Positions 50,901-58,972 of a stretch of DNA of 64,000 bases are shown here, piece after piece. Below the pieces are notes generated by a model that was given only the letters and a program-made list of their open reading frames with translations, was not told the origin of the DNA and made no database searches. This DNA is from Phycisphaerae bacterium (GTDB taxonomy: Bacteria; Planctomycetota; Phycisphaerae; Sedimentisphaerales; Anaerobacaceae): contig JAUWAY010000007.1 of assembly GCA_030601845.1 (NCBI GenBank), positions 1 through 64,000 on the forward strand, written 5' to 3'. Each line of letters begins with the position of its first letter. Position 1 is the first letter of the stretch. Both the position numbers and the translations under genes were made by a program.

Positions 50901-51142
50901 TCGGGGTCGGTTACCGTCAATATCGCGCCGGCCTGCCAGTCCCAGCGAAGCGACTGGCGACCATCCTTAAAGTGCCGGCCAGACAAAGACAACGTGCTCA
51001 CTTCATCGGCACGCCAGGTTTTAGGAACAGACTTTTGCTCGAACGAATATACTCGCTTTGGCTGGGGGGCAGCCTGAATAGTACCAGCCCAAAGAGCCGA
51101 TACAATGACAGCCGGCATAAACTTGGTGAGCTTAGAAATCAT
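47918..51142 (-). CDS. PL8-like polysaccharide lyase (chondroitinase ABC type)
   Basis: Exported protein of 1074 residues. Signal peptide (FMPAVIVSALWAGTIQA) is followed by an N-terminal beta sandwich of the lyase_N type (VYSFEQKSVPKTWRADEVST, LRWDWQAGAILTVTD), an alpha/alpha toroid (about 230-560) and C-terminal beta domains. Candidate catalytic His and Tyr lie in YSGYHHKGIYLRGYAQNAFH. Length agrees with chondroitinase ABC (about 1000). With two sulfatases nearby, sulfated glycosaminoglycan-like chains are a plausible substrate. The last residues SARRMVGKF are encoded by a dispersed hairpin repeat. The ATG at 51142 is preferred over a TTG at 51145. Confidence 0.8.
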   Translation of the reverse strand: MISKLTKFMPAVIVSALWAGTIQAAPQPKRVYSFEQKSVPKTWRADEVSTLSLSGRHFKDGRQSLRWDWQAGAILTVTDPEGLAIAQRSRSGGIKAWVYNEKPIDAKLTFRFGTARELRENKPHYQFEFGLNFSGWRAMWVLLAEDAVNKNYKANAPLEVMQIIAPGSHSQGCVSVDLVEFVDEIIWHRTADYQLPNLNAKRGGGSEKYRHLYASRQKASEQPSRQPNAAEKAAFDLITQRIEDWLLGKNLDYANENVLARYKSLLEMFHTADKEYNNLKITRDGRYITGVPLFTFHDSRAGAGLSFRTVHESVLLPLALAYHTPSGPGTDLENPYYRSPQVKERILTLLDYLHDQGWAAGSSVGSRDHGSLYICGYAHTIALCRRQLKEAGTLQRELETLYWYTRFGQVYVELGDLGVNTDDLRTVQLYRLYLILCQESDPEKLQMMRYWMQWSDAGLQIAPGWLDMIKPDYSGYHHKGIYLRGYAQNAFHVSALVAYLLRDTPFERSETVRGNLKNALLTARIMCNKYELPMSIRGRWPFNNRVLSPLFAVQNPVLAELFPAYAYLAMAGDPPDPDLAAAFMRLYDPSEPRIKETMRRCRMSIQFLGSLGATQVINKFARIGFEQESSPNGNWVFPYGGLSIHRRGEWMVSVKGCSKYVWDFETSGATGTRPGQNTLGRYLSHGTVFILGPRSCLRQEDTGVNTADSGYVPHGWDWSRLPGSTAINQTHEMLAETTLGKTKTHRNFTDQVVVGGVSLEGQNGLFAMQLHDTVYNTTFRANKSVFFFDNKIICLGSDIQNDDSERQTETILFQCHLGNNRMRPTWVNSTKGVTKIPFHFQGDKNKPTWLMDSVGNGYFIPNSNELNVARQLQKTEKFGLEGGGSGNFEVAWLNHGRAPKNQGYEYVVLVQSDPNTARAFAANPHYEVWQKDRHAHIVHSKGLDITGYALFEKNLDTKRGIVNSANLPCFVMVGRKANGIVLSVADPDFGWSWKIAKSHRQKSLIANQPSRPRKLRITLNGLWQLQSKPAGTAVVKSTTDKQTVIEFTCIDGKTQEVLLSGPITGSARRMVGKF

Positions 51143-51297
51143 CAATGACCCTGCCTAATAGGCCTTTCTGCAAGACCCGCATTTCCTTCTTTAAGCGACA
51201 TTGCTGAATCTGTATGGCATTAAAATACACTATTTGGTCAAAAGTTGCAATTACGTGTGCGCCTGTGCTGTTAAAAGTCCACCGAAGTCCACGGGAC

Positions 51298-51326
51298 TTG
51301 CAAAATTGCTGTCGGACGGATATTAT
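51298..51326 (+). promoter_or_regulatory. smpB promoter with predicted start at the ATG
   Basis: TTGCAA (51298-51303), 17 bases, TATTAT (51321-51326); the ATG is at 51334, 7 bases on. It has the same layout as the toxin-antitoxin cassette promoters, implying a leaderless mRNA. Confidence 0.6.
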
Positions 51327-51333
51327 AGTGCAA

Positions 51334-51837
51334 ATGGCGGCGAAATCGCGTAAGAACAAAGGTGAGCAAGCTCCAAGGGTAGTCAATAAAAAGGCCTATC
51401 ACAACTACGAACTTATCGAGAAGTTCGAGGCGGGTCTTGGACTTCTTGGCACAGAGGTGAAATCGCTGCGTGCCGGGCAGGCAGACCTCGATGGCTCATA
51501 CGCGAGGGTCGACGGCGAGCAGTGCTGGCTCGTTGGTGCCAAGATTGCCCAATACCAGCAGGCCGGTATGACGAACCACGAGCCGACCAGAAAGAGAAAG
51601 CTGCTGCTGCACAAGGCCGAAATCCGAAAGATAAGAATTAAACTTGAGCAGCGAGGATTTACCTTTGTGCCTCTAAAGATTTATTTTAACTCTCGTGGCC
51701 TGGCAAAAATAGAACTGGCGCTAGCCAGAGGAAAAAGACAATACGATAAGCGAAAGTCAATCGCTGAACGCACAGCCAAGCGAGACATCGATAGAAGTAT
51801 GAAGAAGTACCGGGCAAAAGGAAAAGGGAAAAAGTAA
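51334..51837 (+). CDS. smpB: SsrA-binding protein SmpB
   Basis: Binds tmRNA and brings it to stalled ribosomes for trans-translation. The 167 residues contain NKKAYHNYELIEKFEAGLGL, LGTEVKSLRAGQADLDGSYA, HEPTRKRKLLLHKAEI and the C-terminal YDKRKSIAERTAKRDIDRSM tail that folds into the decoding site. Full length. The start at 51334 is fixed by family alignment and the promoter; no Shine-Dalgarno box is seen. The tmRNA gene is not in this window. Confidence 0.96.
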   Translation: MAAKSRKNKGEQAPRVVNKKAYHNYELIEKFEAGLGLLGTEVKSLRAGQADLDGSYARVDGEQCWLVGAKIAQYQQAGMTNHEPTRKRKLLLHKAEIRKIRIKLEQRGFTFVPLKIYFNSRGLAKIELALARGKRQYDKRKSIAERTAKRDIDRSMKKYRAKGKGKK

Positions 51838-51916
51838 AAAGGCAAAAGGTGGATTGGTAATTGGTAACTGGTGATTGGTGATTATTTAACCAATTACCAT
51901 TGATGGAGTTTTTCGA

Positions 51917-52306
51917 ATGGCTGAAGAAGAAAAAAAAGAAGAGAAAAAGATTATAGTTGACGAGGATTGGAAGCAGCAGGCTCAAAGGGAAAAAGAGGTA
52001 TTAGCCGCACAGGAAGAGGCGAAGAAGGAAAAAGGTCCGAAGGAAAGTGAGCCCCACGGTCCTTTGCCAAAGGGCAATTTTGCCGCACTTGTCAGCATGC
52101 TTGTTACGCAGGCGTTATTTGCTTTGGGTGCACTGGAAGTAGAGGGACAGAAAAGAGAGCCGGATTTGGAGATGGCAAGATACAATATCGATATGCTGCA
52201 GACCCTCGAGGAGAAAACCAAAGGCAACCTGAGCGAAGAGGAAGGAAAAGTTCTTGAGAATACACTCAACCAGGTTCGTATGGCCTACGTTAAGCTCGCA
52301 GAGTAA
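51917..52306 (+). CDS. DUF1844 domain protein
   Basis: Protein of 129 residues: a highly charged N terminus (AEEEKKEEKKIIVDEDWKQQ) and the DUF1844 core NFAALVSMLVTQALFALGAL, then DLEMARYNIDMLQTLEEKTK and NLSEEEGKVLENTLNQVRMA. The function of the family is unknown; it is common in planctomycetes and deltaproteobacteria. It ends 5 bases before trpC, so the two are probably cotranscribed. Confidence 0.9.
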   Translation: MAEEEKKEEKKIIVDEDWKQQAQREKEVLAAQEEAKKEKGPKESEPHGPLPKGNFAALVSMLVTQALFALGALEVEGQKREPDLEMARYNIDMLQTLEEKTKGNLSEEEGKVLENTLNQVRMAYVKLAE

Positions 52307-52311
52307 GTACA

Positions 52312-53115
52312 TTGGCGAATATATTAGATAAAATCATTGCTGACAAGAGGGCTGAAGTAGAGCACAGGCAATCGCAGAGAAGTCTCGAAAAGCTCAAAGA
52401 ACAAGTTCGCCTGATGCCGAAATGCCGCAACTTTTATAAAGCGGTTACGAAGCGCAACAGCCGAGGTCTAAATGTCATCGCGGAGGTCAAGAAGGCCTCG
52501 CCGTCGGCCGGGCTCATTCGTGAAGATTTTGACGCCGTAGCAATTGCCCAGACCTATGCGAAATGCGGCGCCGATGCGATAAGCGTTCTCACCGACGAAA
52601 AGTACTTTCAAGGCAAACTCGAATACATAGGGCAAATCAAGCAAGCGGTCGAATTGCCGATTTTGCGAAAGGATTTTATTATCGACCTCTGGCAGGTGTA
52701 CGAATCCCGCGCCGCCGGTGCCGATGCGATACTCTTAATTGCAGAAGCCGTGAAACCCGGCGAGCTGATGGATTTAATGATTGCCGCTGCCGAGCTGACG
52801 TTGACGGCCCTGCTGGAAGTGCACGAGGCCGACACACTCTTAGCCGTCCGAAGCATGATAGGTTTCCCTAAAAAGGGCTACAGCGTTCTTGGAATCAACA
52901 ATCGGAATCTCGCCACGATGGAGGTGGACTTAAACACGACCAGCCGATTAGCGGAACTTATCGAAAATAAAAACGAGCTGGTTGCCGAAAGCGGAATAAA
53001 GAGGCGGGCCGACGTCGAAAAGCTAAGGTCTGCCGGCGTAAGGGCAGTCTTAGTCGGCCAGGTACTCTGCGAAAGCGACGACATAGAAGAGAAATTTACC
53101 GAGCTGTTCGGCTGA
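52312..53115 (+). CDS. trpC: Indole-3-glycerol-phosphate synthase
   Basis: Closes the indole ring in tryptophan synthesis (CdRP to indole-3-glycerol phosphate). The (beta/alpha)8 barrel of 267 residues has NVIAEVKKASPSAGLI, ISVLTDEKYFQG, PILRKDFIIDLWQVYESRAA, LLEVHEADTL, LGINNRNLATMEVDL and LVAESGIKRRADVEKL. These contain the catalytic Lys and Glu residues of the family. The start codon is TTG at 52312, the only one fitting the N terminus ANILDKIIADKRAEVEHRQ. Other trp genes are not adjacent. Confidence 0.95.
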   Translation: MANILDKIIADKRAEVEHRQSQRSLEKLKEQVRLMPKCRNFYKAVTKRNSRGLNVIAEVKKASPSAGLIREDFDAVAIAQTYAKCGADAISVLTDEKYFQGKLEYIGQIKQAVELPILRKDFIIDLWQVYESRAAGADAILLIAEAVKPGELMDLMIAAAELTLTALLEVHEADTLLAVRSMIGFPKKGYSVLGINNRNLATMEVDLNTTSRLAELIENKNELVAESGIKRRADVEKLRSAGVRAVLVGQVLCESDDIEEKFTELFG

Positions 53116-53177
53116 TAACCGAGCCTGGGGTGGTAATTACCGTAAAAGACATCGTCCGTGACAAAGTCGCGTTTTGA

Positions 53178-54872
53178 CTACCTGTTCTGTTGTGCTTTCT
53201 GGATTTTTGCCCAGGGGTCGCGCAGGGTTACGGTGCGGTTGAAGATGAGTTTTCCGGCGGAACTGTCAGGGTCGGTGCAGAAATAGCCGAGACGTTCGAA
53301 CTGGTATCGACTGCCCGGCGTAGCGCCGGCCAGAGATGGTTCAACACGACACGAGACAAGCGTTTCCAACGAGTTCGGATTCAAGTTGGATTTGAAGTCG
53401 TTGCCTTGCTCTACATCGTCCGGGTTTTCCTTAGTGAACAAATGGTCGTAGAGTCGCACCTCTGCTTCGATTGCGTGGTGGGCTGAGACCCAGTGCAGCG
53501 TTGCCTTTACCTTGCGTCCGTCCGGGGCGTCGCCGCCCCGCGTGGCCGGGTCGTACGTGCAGTGCAGCTCGATGACCTGGCCGTCGGCATTCTTAATTAC
53601 GTTATTGCAGGTGATAAAATATGCGTATCGCAGCCGAACCTCTCGGCCGGGGGCCAGGCGGTAGAACTTCTTCGGCGGCTCTTCCATAAAATCATCGCGC
53701 TCAATATAAAGCTCTTGTGAAAAAGGAACCTTCCGCGTACCCGCGCTGGGGTCCTCCGGATTGTTCACCGCCTCCAATTCTTCGACCTTCTCTTTGCGGT
53801 AATTGTCGATGATAACTTTGAGGGGCCGAAGCACGGCCATCACGCGTGGAGAGCGTTTGTTTAAGTCCTGCCGGACGCAGTGTTCGAGCAGCGCTATATC
53901 GACAGTACTGTTGAACTTGTTGACCCCGATGCGCCTGCAGAATTCCCGGATGGACTCGGGCGAGTAGCCGCGTCTTCGCATGCCAGAGATGGTCGGCATC
54001 CGCGGGTCGTCCCATCCGTTGACTTTGGCCTCTTGCACTAATTGCTGGAGCTTTCGTTTGCTCATCACGGTGTAGCTTAGATTGAGCCGGGCAAACTCAA
54101 TTTGCTGGGGATGATGAACACCAAGCTGGTCGAGAAACCAGTCGTACAACGGGCGATGATTCTCAAATTCCAGCGTGCAAATTGAATGTGTGATTTTTTC
54201 GATGGAATCTTCAAGGCCGTGGGCCCAGTCGTACGTCGGATAGATACACCATTTGTCGTCCGTGCGGTGATGCGTTGCGTGCAGGATTCGGTACATAACC
54301 GGGTCTCGCATATTCAGGTTTGGAGATGCCATATCGATTTTGGCTCGCAGTGTTCGGGAGCCATCCGGGAATTCGCCTGCCCGCATTCGCTCGAACAAAT
54401 CGAGGTTCTCTTCGACGCTGCGGTTGCGATAGGGGCTATTCTTGCCCGGCGTGGTCAGGGTGCCGCGATATTCTCTGATTTGCTCGGCGTTTAGGTCGCA
54501 AACGTATGCGTTACCTTTTTTGATAAGCTGCACGGCGTACTGATACATTTGCTCGAAGTAGTCCGAGGCGTAGTATAATCTATCCTGCCAATCGAAGCCG
54601 AGCCAGCGAACGTCTTCAATGATGGCGTCGATGTATTCGGCCTCCTCTTTTATGGGATTAGTATCGTCGAATCGCAGATTGCACAGGCCGTTGTTTTCCG
54701 CGGCGATACCGAAATTCAGGCAGATGGCCTTGGCGTGTCCGATGTGCAAGAAGCCATTCGGCTCAGGAGGAAATCGAGTATGAACCCGGCCGCCCCATTT
54801 ATTAGTCTTTAGGTCTTCGGCAACAATCTGCCGAATAAAATCGAGCTTGGCCGTAGAATCGCTCGTGTCCAT
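53178..54872 (-). CDS. glnS: Glutaminyl-tRNA synthetase
   Basis: Class I aminoacyl-tRNA synthetase of 564 residues. HIGH motif in [30 protein letters not shown], the KMSKS-equivalent [11 protein letters not shown], and the two C-terminal anticodon-binding beta barrels typical of GlnRS ([27 protein letters not shown]-type [13 protein letters not shown]). Length is standard. Its presence beside gltX means glutaminyl-tRNA can be made directly; GatCAB is not seen in this window. Confidence 0.97.
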   Translation of the reverse strand: MDTSDSTAKLDFIRQIVAEDLKTNKWGGRVHTRFPPEPNGFLHIGHAKAICLNFGIAAENNGLCNLRFDDTNPIKEEAEYIDAIIEDVRWLGFDWQDRLYYASDYFEQMYQYAVQLIKKGNAYVCDLNAEQIREYRGTLTTPGKNSPYRNRSVEENLDLFERMRAGEFPDGSRTLRAKIDMASPNLNMRDPVMYRILHATHHRTDDKWCIYPTYDWAHGLEDSIEKITHSICTLEFENHRPLYDWFLDQLGVHHPQQIEFARLNLSYTVMSKRKLQQLVQEAKVNGWDDPRMPTISGMRRRGYSPESIREFCRRIGVNKFNSTVDIALLEHCVRQDLNKRSPRVMAVLRPLKVIIDNYRKEKVEELEAVNNPEDPSAGTRKVPFSQELYIERDDFMEEPPKKFYRLAPGREVRLRYAYFITCNNVIKNADGQVIELHCTYDPATRGGDAPDGRKVKATLHWVSAHHAIEAEVRLYDHLFTKENPDDVEQGNDFKSNLNPNSLETLVSCRVEPSLAGATPGSRYQFERLGYFCTDPDSSAGKLIFNRTVTLRDPWAKIQKAQQNR

Positions 54873-54890
54873 TTTCCTGTCTTTTAGCTG

Positions 54891-55235
54891 TCAAAGCTGG
54901 TCTTTATTTAAAAACTCACTTGTAATTCTGGCCAGTTGTGGTACTTTATTCTTTACGACGTCCCAGAGAATGTCATTGTCGATACCAAAATATGCATGGG
55001 CCAGCATATCCCTCAGTCCGGCGGTTTTTCGCCATTCTATATCTGGCAATTTTTTTCTGAGTTCATCGGAAATATGTTTGGCAGCCTCGCCTATAATCTC
55101 CAGATTGCGAACTACGGCATCGTAGGTTTTTTCGTCCTGCACCAGGTCTGACTGAGTTAAGCCCTCTGTGAACCGCAAAATCTTCTCACAGCTTTCGGCA
55201 ATATCCTGCAAATACATTATCGCATCACGTGACAT
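54891..55235 (-). CDS. hepT: HepT-like HEPN ribonuclease toxin
   Basis: Protein of 114 residues: MSRDAIMYLQDIAESCEKIL, DAVVRNLEIIGEAAKHISDE and the HEPN active-site motif R-x4-H in LRDMLAHAYFGIDNDILWDV (RDMLAHAY, including the Tyr that MntA AMPylates). This is DUF86/HepT. It overlaps the MNT gene upstream by 11 bases. It cleaves RNA when released from its antitoxin by family precedent. Confidence 0.93.
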   Translation of the reverse strand: MSRDAIMYLQDIAESCEKILRFTEGLTQSDLVQDEKTYDAVVRNLEIIGEAAKHISDELRKKLPDIEWRKTAGLRDMLAHAYFGIDNDILWDVVKNKVPQLARITSEFLNKDQL

Positions 55236-55518
55236 TGATAATCTCCTTCTCGATTGCTCGGCGCAGCTGTGGGCGAAGGGCCTTATCGGTCACAAGGTCG
55301 ACTGACATGCCAAGCAGATCCTCTAAGTAGAATTTCAAATCCATAAATAAATCGAAAGTGGCCCTTTGGTTAAATACCACCAGCACATCCACGTCGCTTT
55401 TGTCGGTTGCCTCGCCGCGAGCTGCCGACCCAAAGATAGAAAGCGCCTTGACCGAAAAACGCTGTCGGATTTCTTCGGAATTCTCTGCGAGTCGCTTCAG
55501 AACCGCCTGCTTATTCAT
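55225..55518 (-). CDS. mntA: MntA-type nucleotidyltransferase antitoxin
   Basis: Protein of 97 residues with ALSIFGSAARGEATDKSDVD (GS-x9-DxD) of minimal nucleotidyltransferases. The family neutralises HepT by AMPylating its Tyr. The ATG at 55518 has AGGAGA 6 bases upstream. It overlaps hepT by 11 bases; the order MNT then HEPN is the usual one. Confidence 0.92.
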   Translation of the reverse strand: MNKQAVLKRLAENSEEIRQRFSVKALSIFGSAARGEATDKSDVDVLVVFNQRATFDLFMDLKFYLEDLLGMSVDLVTDKALRPQLRRAIEKEIINVT

Positions 55519-55598
55519 GGCGAATCTCCTATTATCAACACATTGTCGAAAGGATATTTTAGCACATTGTAGTGATACAGGCCAAATATTTTTGAGCG

Positions 55599-55627
55599 TT
55601 GACATTAAGCGGGCTTAGAGGTATCCT
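55599..55627 (+). promoter_or_regulatory. gltX promoter
   Basis: TTGACA (55599-55604), 17 bases, TATCCT (55622-55627). Diverges from the hepT/mntA operon; leader of about 35 bases before the gltX ATG. Confidence 0.7.
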
Positions 55628-55667
55628 AATTTTGGTTTATTATACGATTTACCTGGAGTTTTAACTA

Positions 55668-57314
55668 ATGGTTGTAGCACGTTTTGCACCATCACCAACA
55701 GGTTATTTGCACGTCGGTGGGGCCAGGACGGCTCTTTTTAACTGGCTGCTGGCCCGGCAAACCGGCGGTACGTTCATATTGCGCATAGAAGATACGGACC
55801 AGAAACGAAATACCCCAACTGCTATTGGGCAGGTAATGGACGACCTTCGTTGGCTTGGAATCCAGTGGGACGAAGGCCCCGACGTCGGCGGTCCGAACGG
55901 CCCGTATTTACAGTCCCAGCGAAGGGACATCTACGATAAATACATAAAGAAACTTATCGACGAGAAGAAGGCATATTATTGCTTTGATACGCCCGAAGAA
56001 CTCGATGCACTCCGCAAAGAAGCCCAAGACCAAAGGAGGAACTTCATTTATCCACGACCCAAGGATTTTCCCGATGCCAAAGATGCTGAACAAGCCCGCA
56101 CCGAAGGCCGAGCTGTAACGGTGCGGTTTGCAGTTCCGCAGGATAAGCCCATTGTCGTTCAGGACATTGTGCGTGGCGAGGTCACGTTTGCCACCAGTGA
56201 GATAAGCGATTTTATCATACAAAAGAGCGATGGCTTCCCAACGTACAACTTTGCCTGCGTGGTTGACGACTATTTAATGAAAGTTACCCATATCATTCGC
56301 GGTCAGGAACACCTCAACAATACGCCCGGCCAGCAGGCCTTGTGGGAGGCTCTGGGATTTGGCGAGCTCCCGAAATACGCGCACATGTCTGTTACCGTCA
56401 GCGAAACCGGAGGGAAACTATCCAAGCGCGAGCGTCCAAAATCCCTCTGCGAGGCAATCAAGGCCAGGCCAGATATCGACCTCGAAAAACTTGCCGAGGT
56501 CGGTAACATCACCCTTGAAGAAGTGAACAGCTTTCTTGATGGCCAGACTACGCCTGATATGCCCAGTATTGATGCGATGGCTGAATACCTTGGGATAGTC
56601 CTGCCGGAAGTCAATGTTGTTGATTTCTTTAAGAGCGGCTACCTGCCCGAAACTATGGTAAATTTTCTTGCGCTGCTGGGCGCTAGTCCCGGCGGCGACC
56701 GTGAAATTATGTCGGTGGATGAATTGACTAAATCGTTTGACCTTTCGCGTTTGACAAAGGCCAATAGTTTGTTTGACCGCGGCAAGCTCCTTGCCTTCAA
56801 TACCGAGCACATCCGTACGGTGAGTGAAGAAAAGCTCCTTCGGCATTTTAAGGATTACTTAAAAGCTATAGAATCACCGGTGGCTTCCGCGGACGATGAG
56901 GCGCTTTCTAAATTGCTGGAGATCAATACCGGTGCGCGAACCTTGGCTCAGATAGAACAAAAGAGCAAATTTCTCTTTATCGCCAGCGAGGAAATCGAGT
57001 ACGATGAAAAGGCAGTCAAAAAGGTTCTGTTAAAAAATGACGGCCTGGCTGTCCTGGCAACCGTCCATGATAAATTAGCTGCGATGGAGCAATTTACTGT
57101 TGAGAATATTGAGAATATGCTGCGTTCGTTAGCTGAGGAAAGAGAGGTTGGCTTAGGCAAGGTTGCTCAGCCGTTGCGTGTGGCCATTTGCGGAACTACA
57201 ATCAGCGCGCCGATTTTCGATTCGGTTGAGATGTTAGGCAAAGAAAATACCTTAGCGAGGATAGATATAACGCTGAAAAAGTTCGGAACGGAGACCCAAG
57301 GAGAAAGAAGTTAA
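55668..57314 (+). CDS. gltX: Glutamyl-tRNA synthetase
   Basis: Class I synthetase of 548 residues. ARFAPSPTGYLHVGGARTAL contains the HIGH box (HVGG), RIEDTDQKR follows, and the KMSKS box is GGKLSKRERP. The C-terminal anticodon-binding domain is complete (LGKVAQPLRVAICGTTISAP). Length is somewhat above the usual 470-490, mainly in the connective region (EVNSFLDGQTTPDMPSIDAM). GGAG lies 9 bases before the ATG. It is followed by pfkB-like and thpR genes with tiny gaps, so probably an operon. Confidence 0.96.
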   Translation: MVVARFAPSPTGYLHVGGARTALFNWLLARQTGGTFILRIEDTDQKRNTPTAIGQVMDDLRWLGIQWDEGPDVGGPNGPYLQSQRRDIYDKYIKKLIDEKKAYYCFDTPEELDALRKEAQDQRRNFIYPRPKDFPDAKDAEQARTEGRAVTVRFAVPQDKPIVVQDIVRGEVTFATSEISDFIIQKSDGFPTYNFACVVDDYLMKVTHIIRGQEHLNNTPGQQALWEALGFGELPKYAHMSVTVSETGGKLSKRERPKSLCEAIKARPDIDLEKLAEVGNITLEEVNSFLDGQTTPDMPSIDAMAEYLGIVLPEVNVVDFFKSGYLPETMVNFLALLGASPGGDREIMSVDELTKSFDLSRLTKANSLFDRGKLLAFNTEHIRTVSEEKLLRHFKDYLKAIESPVASADDEALSKLLEINTGARTLAQIEQKSKFLFIASEEIEYDEKAVKKVLLKNDGLAVLATVHDKLAAMEQFTVENIENMLRSLAEEREVGLGKVAQPLRVAICGTTISAPIFDSVEMLGKENTLARIDITLKKFGTETQGERS

Positions 57315-57316
57315 AA

Positions 57317-58222
57317 ATGTCGTTATTAGTAACCGGCTCGATAGGTATTGATACGGTCAGGACGCCTTACGGTGTAAGTGAGAACTGTCTTGGCGGTTCG
57401 GCTGTATATTTCAGTATGGCAGCCAGTTTCTTTTGCGCCGTTCGGCTCATAGGGGTTATCGGCTCAGATTGTCCATTTGATTTAGCACAGGTTTTCGCCG
57501 GCAGGGACGTCGATTTGACAGGTTTGGAAGTAAGGGCGCAGAGCAAAACCTTTCGCTGGGCCGGCTCGTATCACGATAATATGAACAGCAGAACAACGGA
57601 CAACCTGGAATTGAATGTCCTTGCCGAAGCACCGCCGAGCGTGCCGGCTGAATATAAGGACAGCGAATTTGTTTTTCTTGCTAACACGACACCGGCACTT
57701 CAGCTTCAATTGCTTGAGCAGATTCAAGCACCTATTTTTGTGGCGGCGGATACGATGGACTGCTGGATTGCCGAGAAGCTCGATGATTTAAAGATTCTGC
57801 TCAAAAAAATTAACTGCTTGATGGTCAATGACGCAGAGGCAAGGATGCTGACAGACGAGCATAATCTGATAAAGGCAGTGGAGGCGATTTTAGGTATGGG
57901 GCCCGGCGTTGTAATTATCAAGAAAGGCGAATCGGGTTCGTTAATGTGCAGTGCTGACGGAGACAAATTTATCCTCCCGGCCTATCCAGCCGCTGAGGTC
58001 AAAGACCCGACGGGTGCCGGTGACAGCTTCGCGGGGGCATTGATGGGCTATCTGGCACAAAAAGGCAAGACTGATTTTGAATCGTTGAAAACAGCGATTG
58101 CTTACGGCACAGTGGCTGCCTCGTTTACAATTGCCGATTTTTCGCTTGCAGGGCTAACATCGATAAATAAAACCGATATAGACAACAGACTTGAGACCCT
58201 CAGAAAGCTAACACAATTTTAA
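57317..58222 (+). CDS. PfkB-family sugar or nucleoside kinase
   Basis: Ribokinase-fold kinase of 301 residues. N-terminal GSIGIDTVRTPYG and NCLGGSAVYFSMAASFF substrate region; C-terminal PfkB signature DPTGAGDSFAGALMGYLA with the catalytic Asp. VIIKKGESGSLM is the usual strand before it. Substrate not determinable; planctomycete relatives are often annotated as ribokinase or sugar kinase. Two bases after gltX. Confidence 0.9.
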   Translation: MSLLVTGSIGIDTVRTPYGVSENCLGGSAVYFSMAASFFCAVRLIGVIGSDCPFDLAQVFAGRDVDLTGLEVRAQSKTFRWAGSYHDNMNSRTTDNLELNVLAEAPPSVPAEYKDSEFVFLANTTPALQLQLLEQIQAPIFVAADTMDCWIAEKLDDLKILLKKINCLMVNDAEARMLTDEHNLIKAVEAILGMGPGVVIIKKGESGSLMCSADGDKFILPAYPAAEVKDPTGAGDSFAGALMGYLAQKGKTDFESLKTAIAYGTVAASFTIADFSLAGLTSINKTDIDNRLETLRKLTQF

Positions 58223-58248
58223 GCTTGAAGCGAGGTACGGAATACGAG

Positions 58249-58815
58249 ATGCGAGTTTTTATAGCAATAGATATTGACGAGGGAATCAGAAAGGGCTTGG
58301 CCGATTTGCAAAGCGAGCTGCAGGGTAAAGTTGATGTTAAAAAAAGCGATGTCAAGTGGGTAAACCCAGAAAATGTGCATCTGACGCTGAAATTCTTAGG
58401 TGAGATTAAGGACGAGCAGGCCGTTGAGGTCTGTAACATAGTCAAAGAGGTTGCAAGCCGACACAAAGGCTTCGAGCTGGATATAGAATCCGTTGGCCAT
58501 TTCGGCGGCAGAAGTGCCAGAGTCTTATGGGTTGGCATGGGCGCCGGAAGTGATAATCTGTGTCGGCTGGCAAAGGGGGTTGACGAGCAGTTAGCTTCGG
58601 CCGGCTGGCCCAAGGAGACGAGAGAGTTTTCCGGCCATCTGACCCTTTGCAGAGTAAGAAACCCAAAGGCAGGTATCAAGCTGGCGCGAATAAGTGAAGA
58701 TTACAGGGACTTTAAGCTTGGGGTTGTATCAGCTGATTCGGTATCAGTTTACCAGAGCCGGTTAAGGCCGACCGGTCCGGTTTATACTGTGTTAGGCAAT
58801 TATAAACTACAATAA
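58249..58815 (+). CDS. thpR: RNA 2',3'-cyclic phosphodiesterase
   Basis: 2H phosphoesterase of 188 residues. MRVFIAIDIDEGIRKGLADL opens the family; the two HxTx motifs are HLTLKFLG (about residue 44) and HLTLCRVR (about residue 128). It hydrolyses 2',3'-cyclic ends or ligates tRNA halves in vitro. The start at 58249 agrees with the family; the bases before it (GAGGTACGGAATACGAG) are a text-like repeat and there is no clear Shine-Dalgarno box. Confidence 0.93.
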   Translation: MRVFIAIDIDEGIRKGLADLQSELQGKVDVKKSDVKWVNPENVHLTLKFLGEIKDEQAVEVCNIVKEVASRHKGFELDIESVGHFGGRSARVLWVGMGAGSDNLCRLAKGVDEQLASAGWPKETREFSGHLTLCRVRNPKAGIKLARISEDYRDFKLGVVSADSVSVYQSRLRPTGPVYTVLGNYKLQ

Positions 58816-58835
58816 GAAGGTAAATGGAAAAAGAT

Positions 58836-58955
58836 TAACCGCAGAGGACGCCGAGAGCGCAGAGAAAGAAAAGAATAAAGAAGAAGATGGATTCCTGCTT
58901 CCGCAGGAATGACAATATCAAAAATCTCTGCGTGCTCTGCGAACCCGGCGGTAAC
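58836..58955. repeat. Inverted repeat pair with a nested hairpin, between thpR and recA
   Basis: Outer arms of the AACCGC-GAG-ACGC-GAG family (58836-58866 and 58922-58955) flank a perfect hairpin ATTCCTGC-TTCC-GCAGGAAT (58891-58910; arms 8 bp) resembling the dRS3-like words found in many bacteria. Confidence 0.75.
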
Positions 58956-58972
58956 AAAGGAGAAAAACGGAA

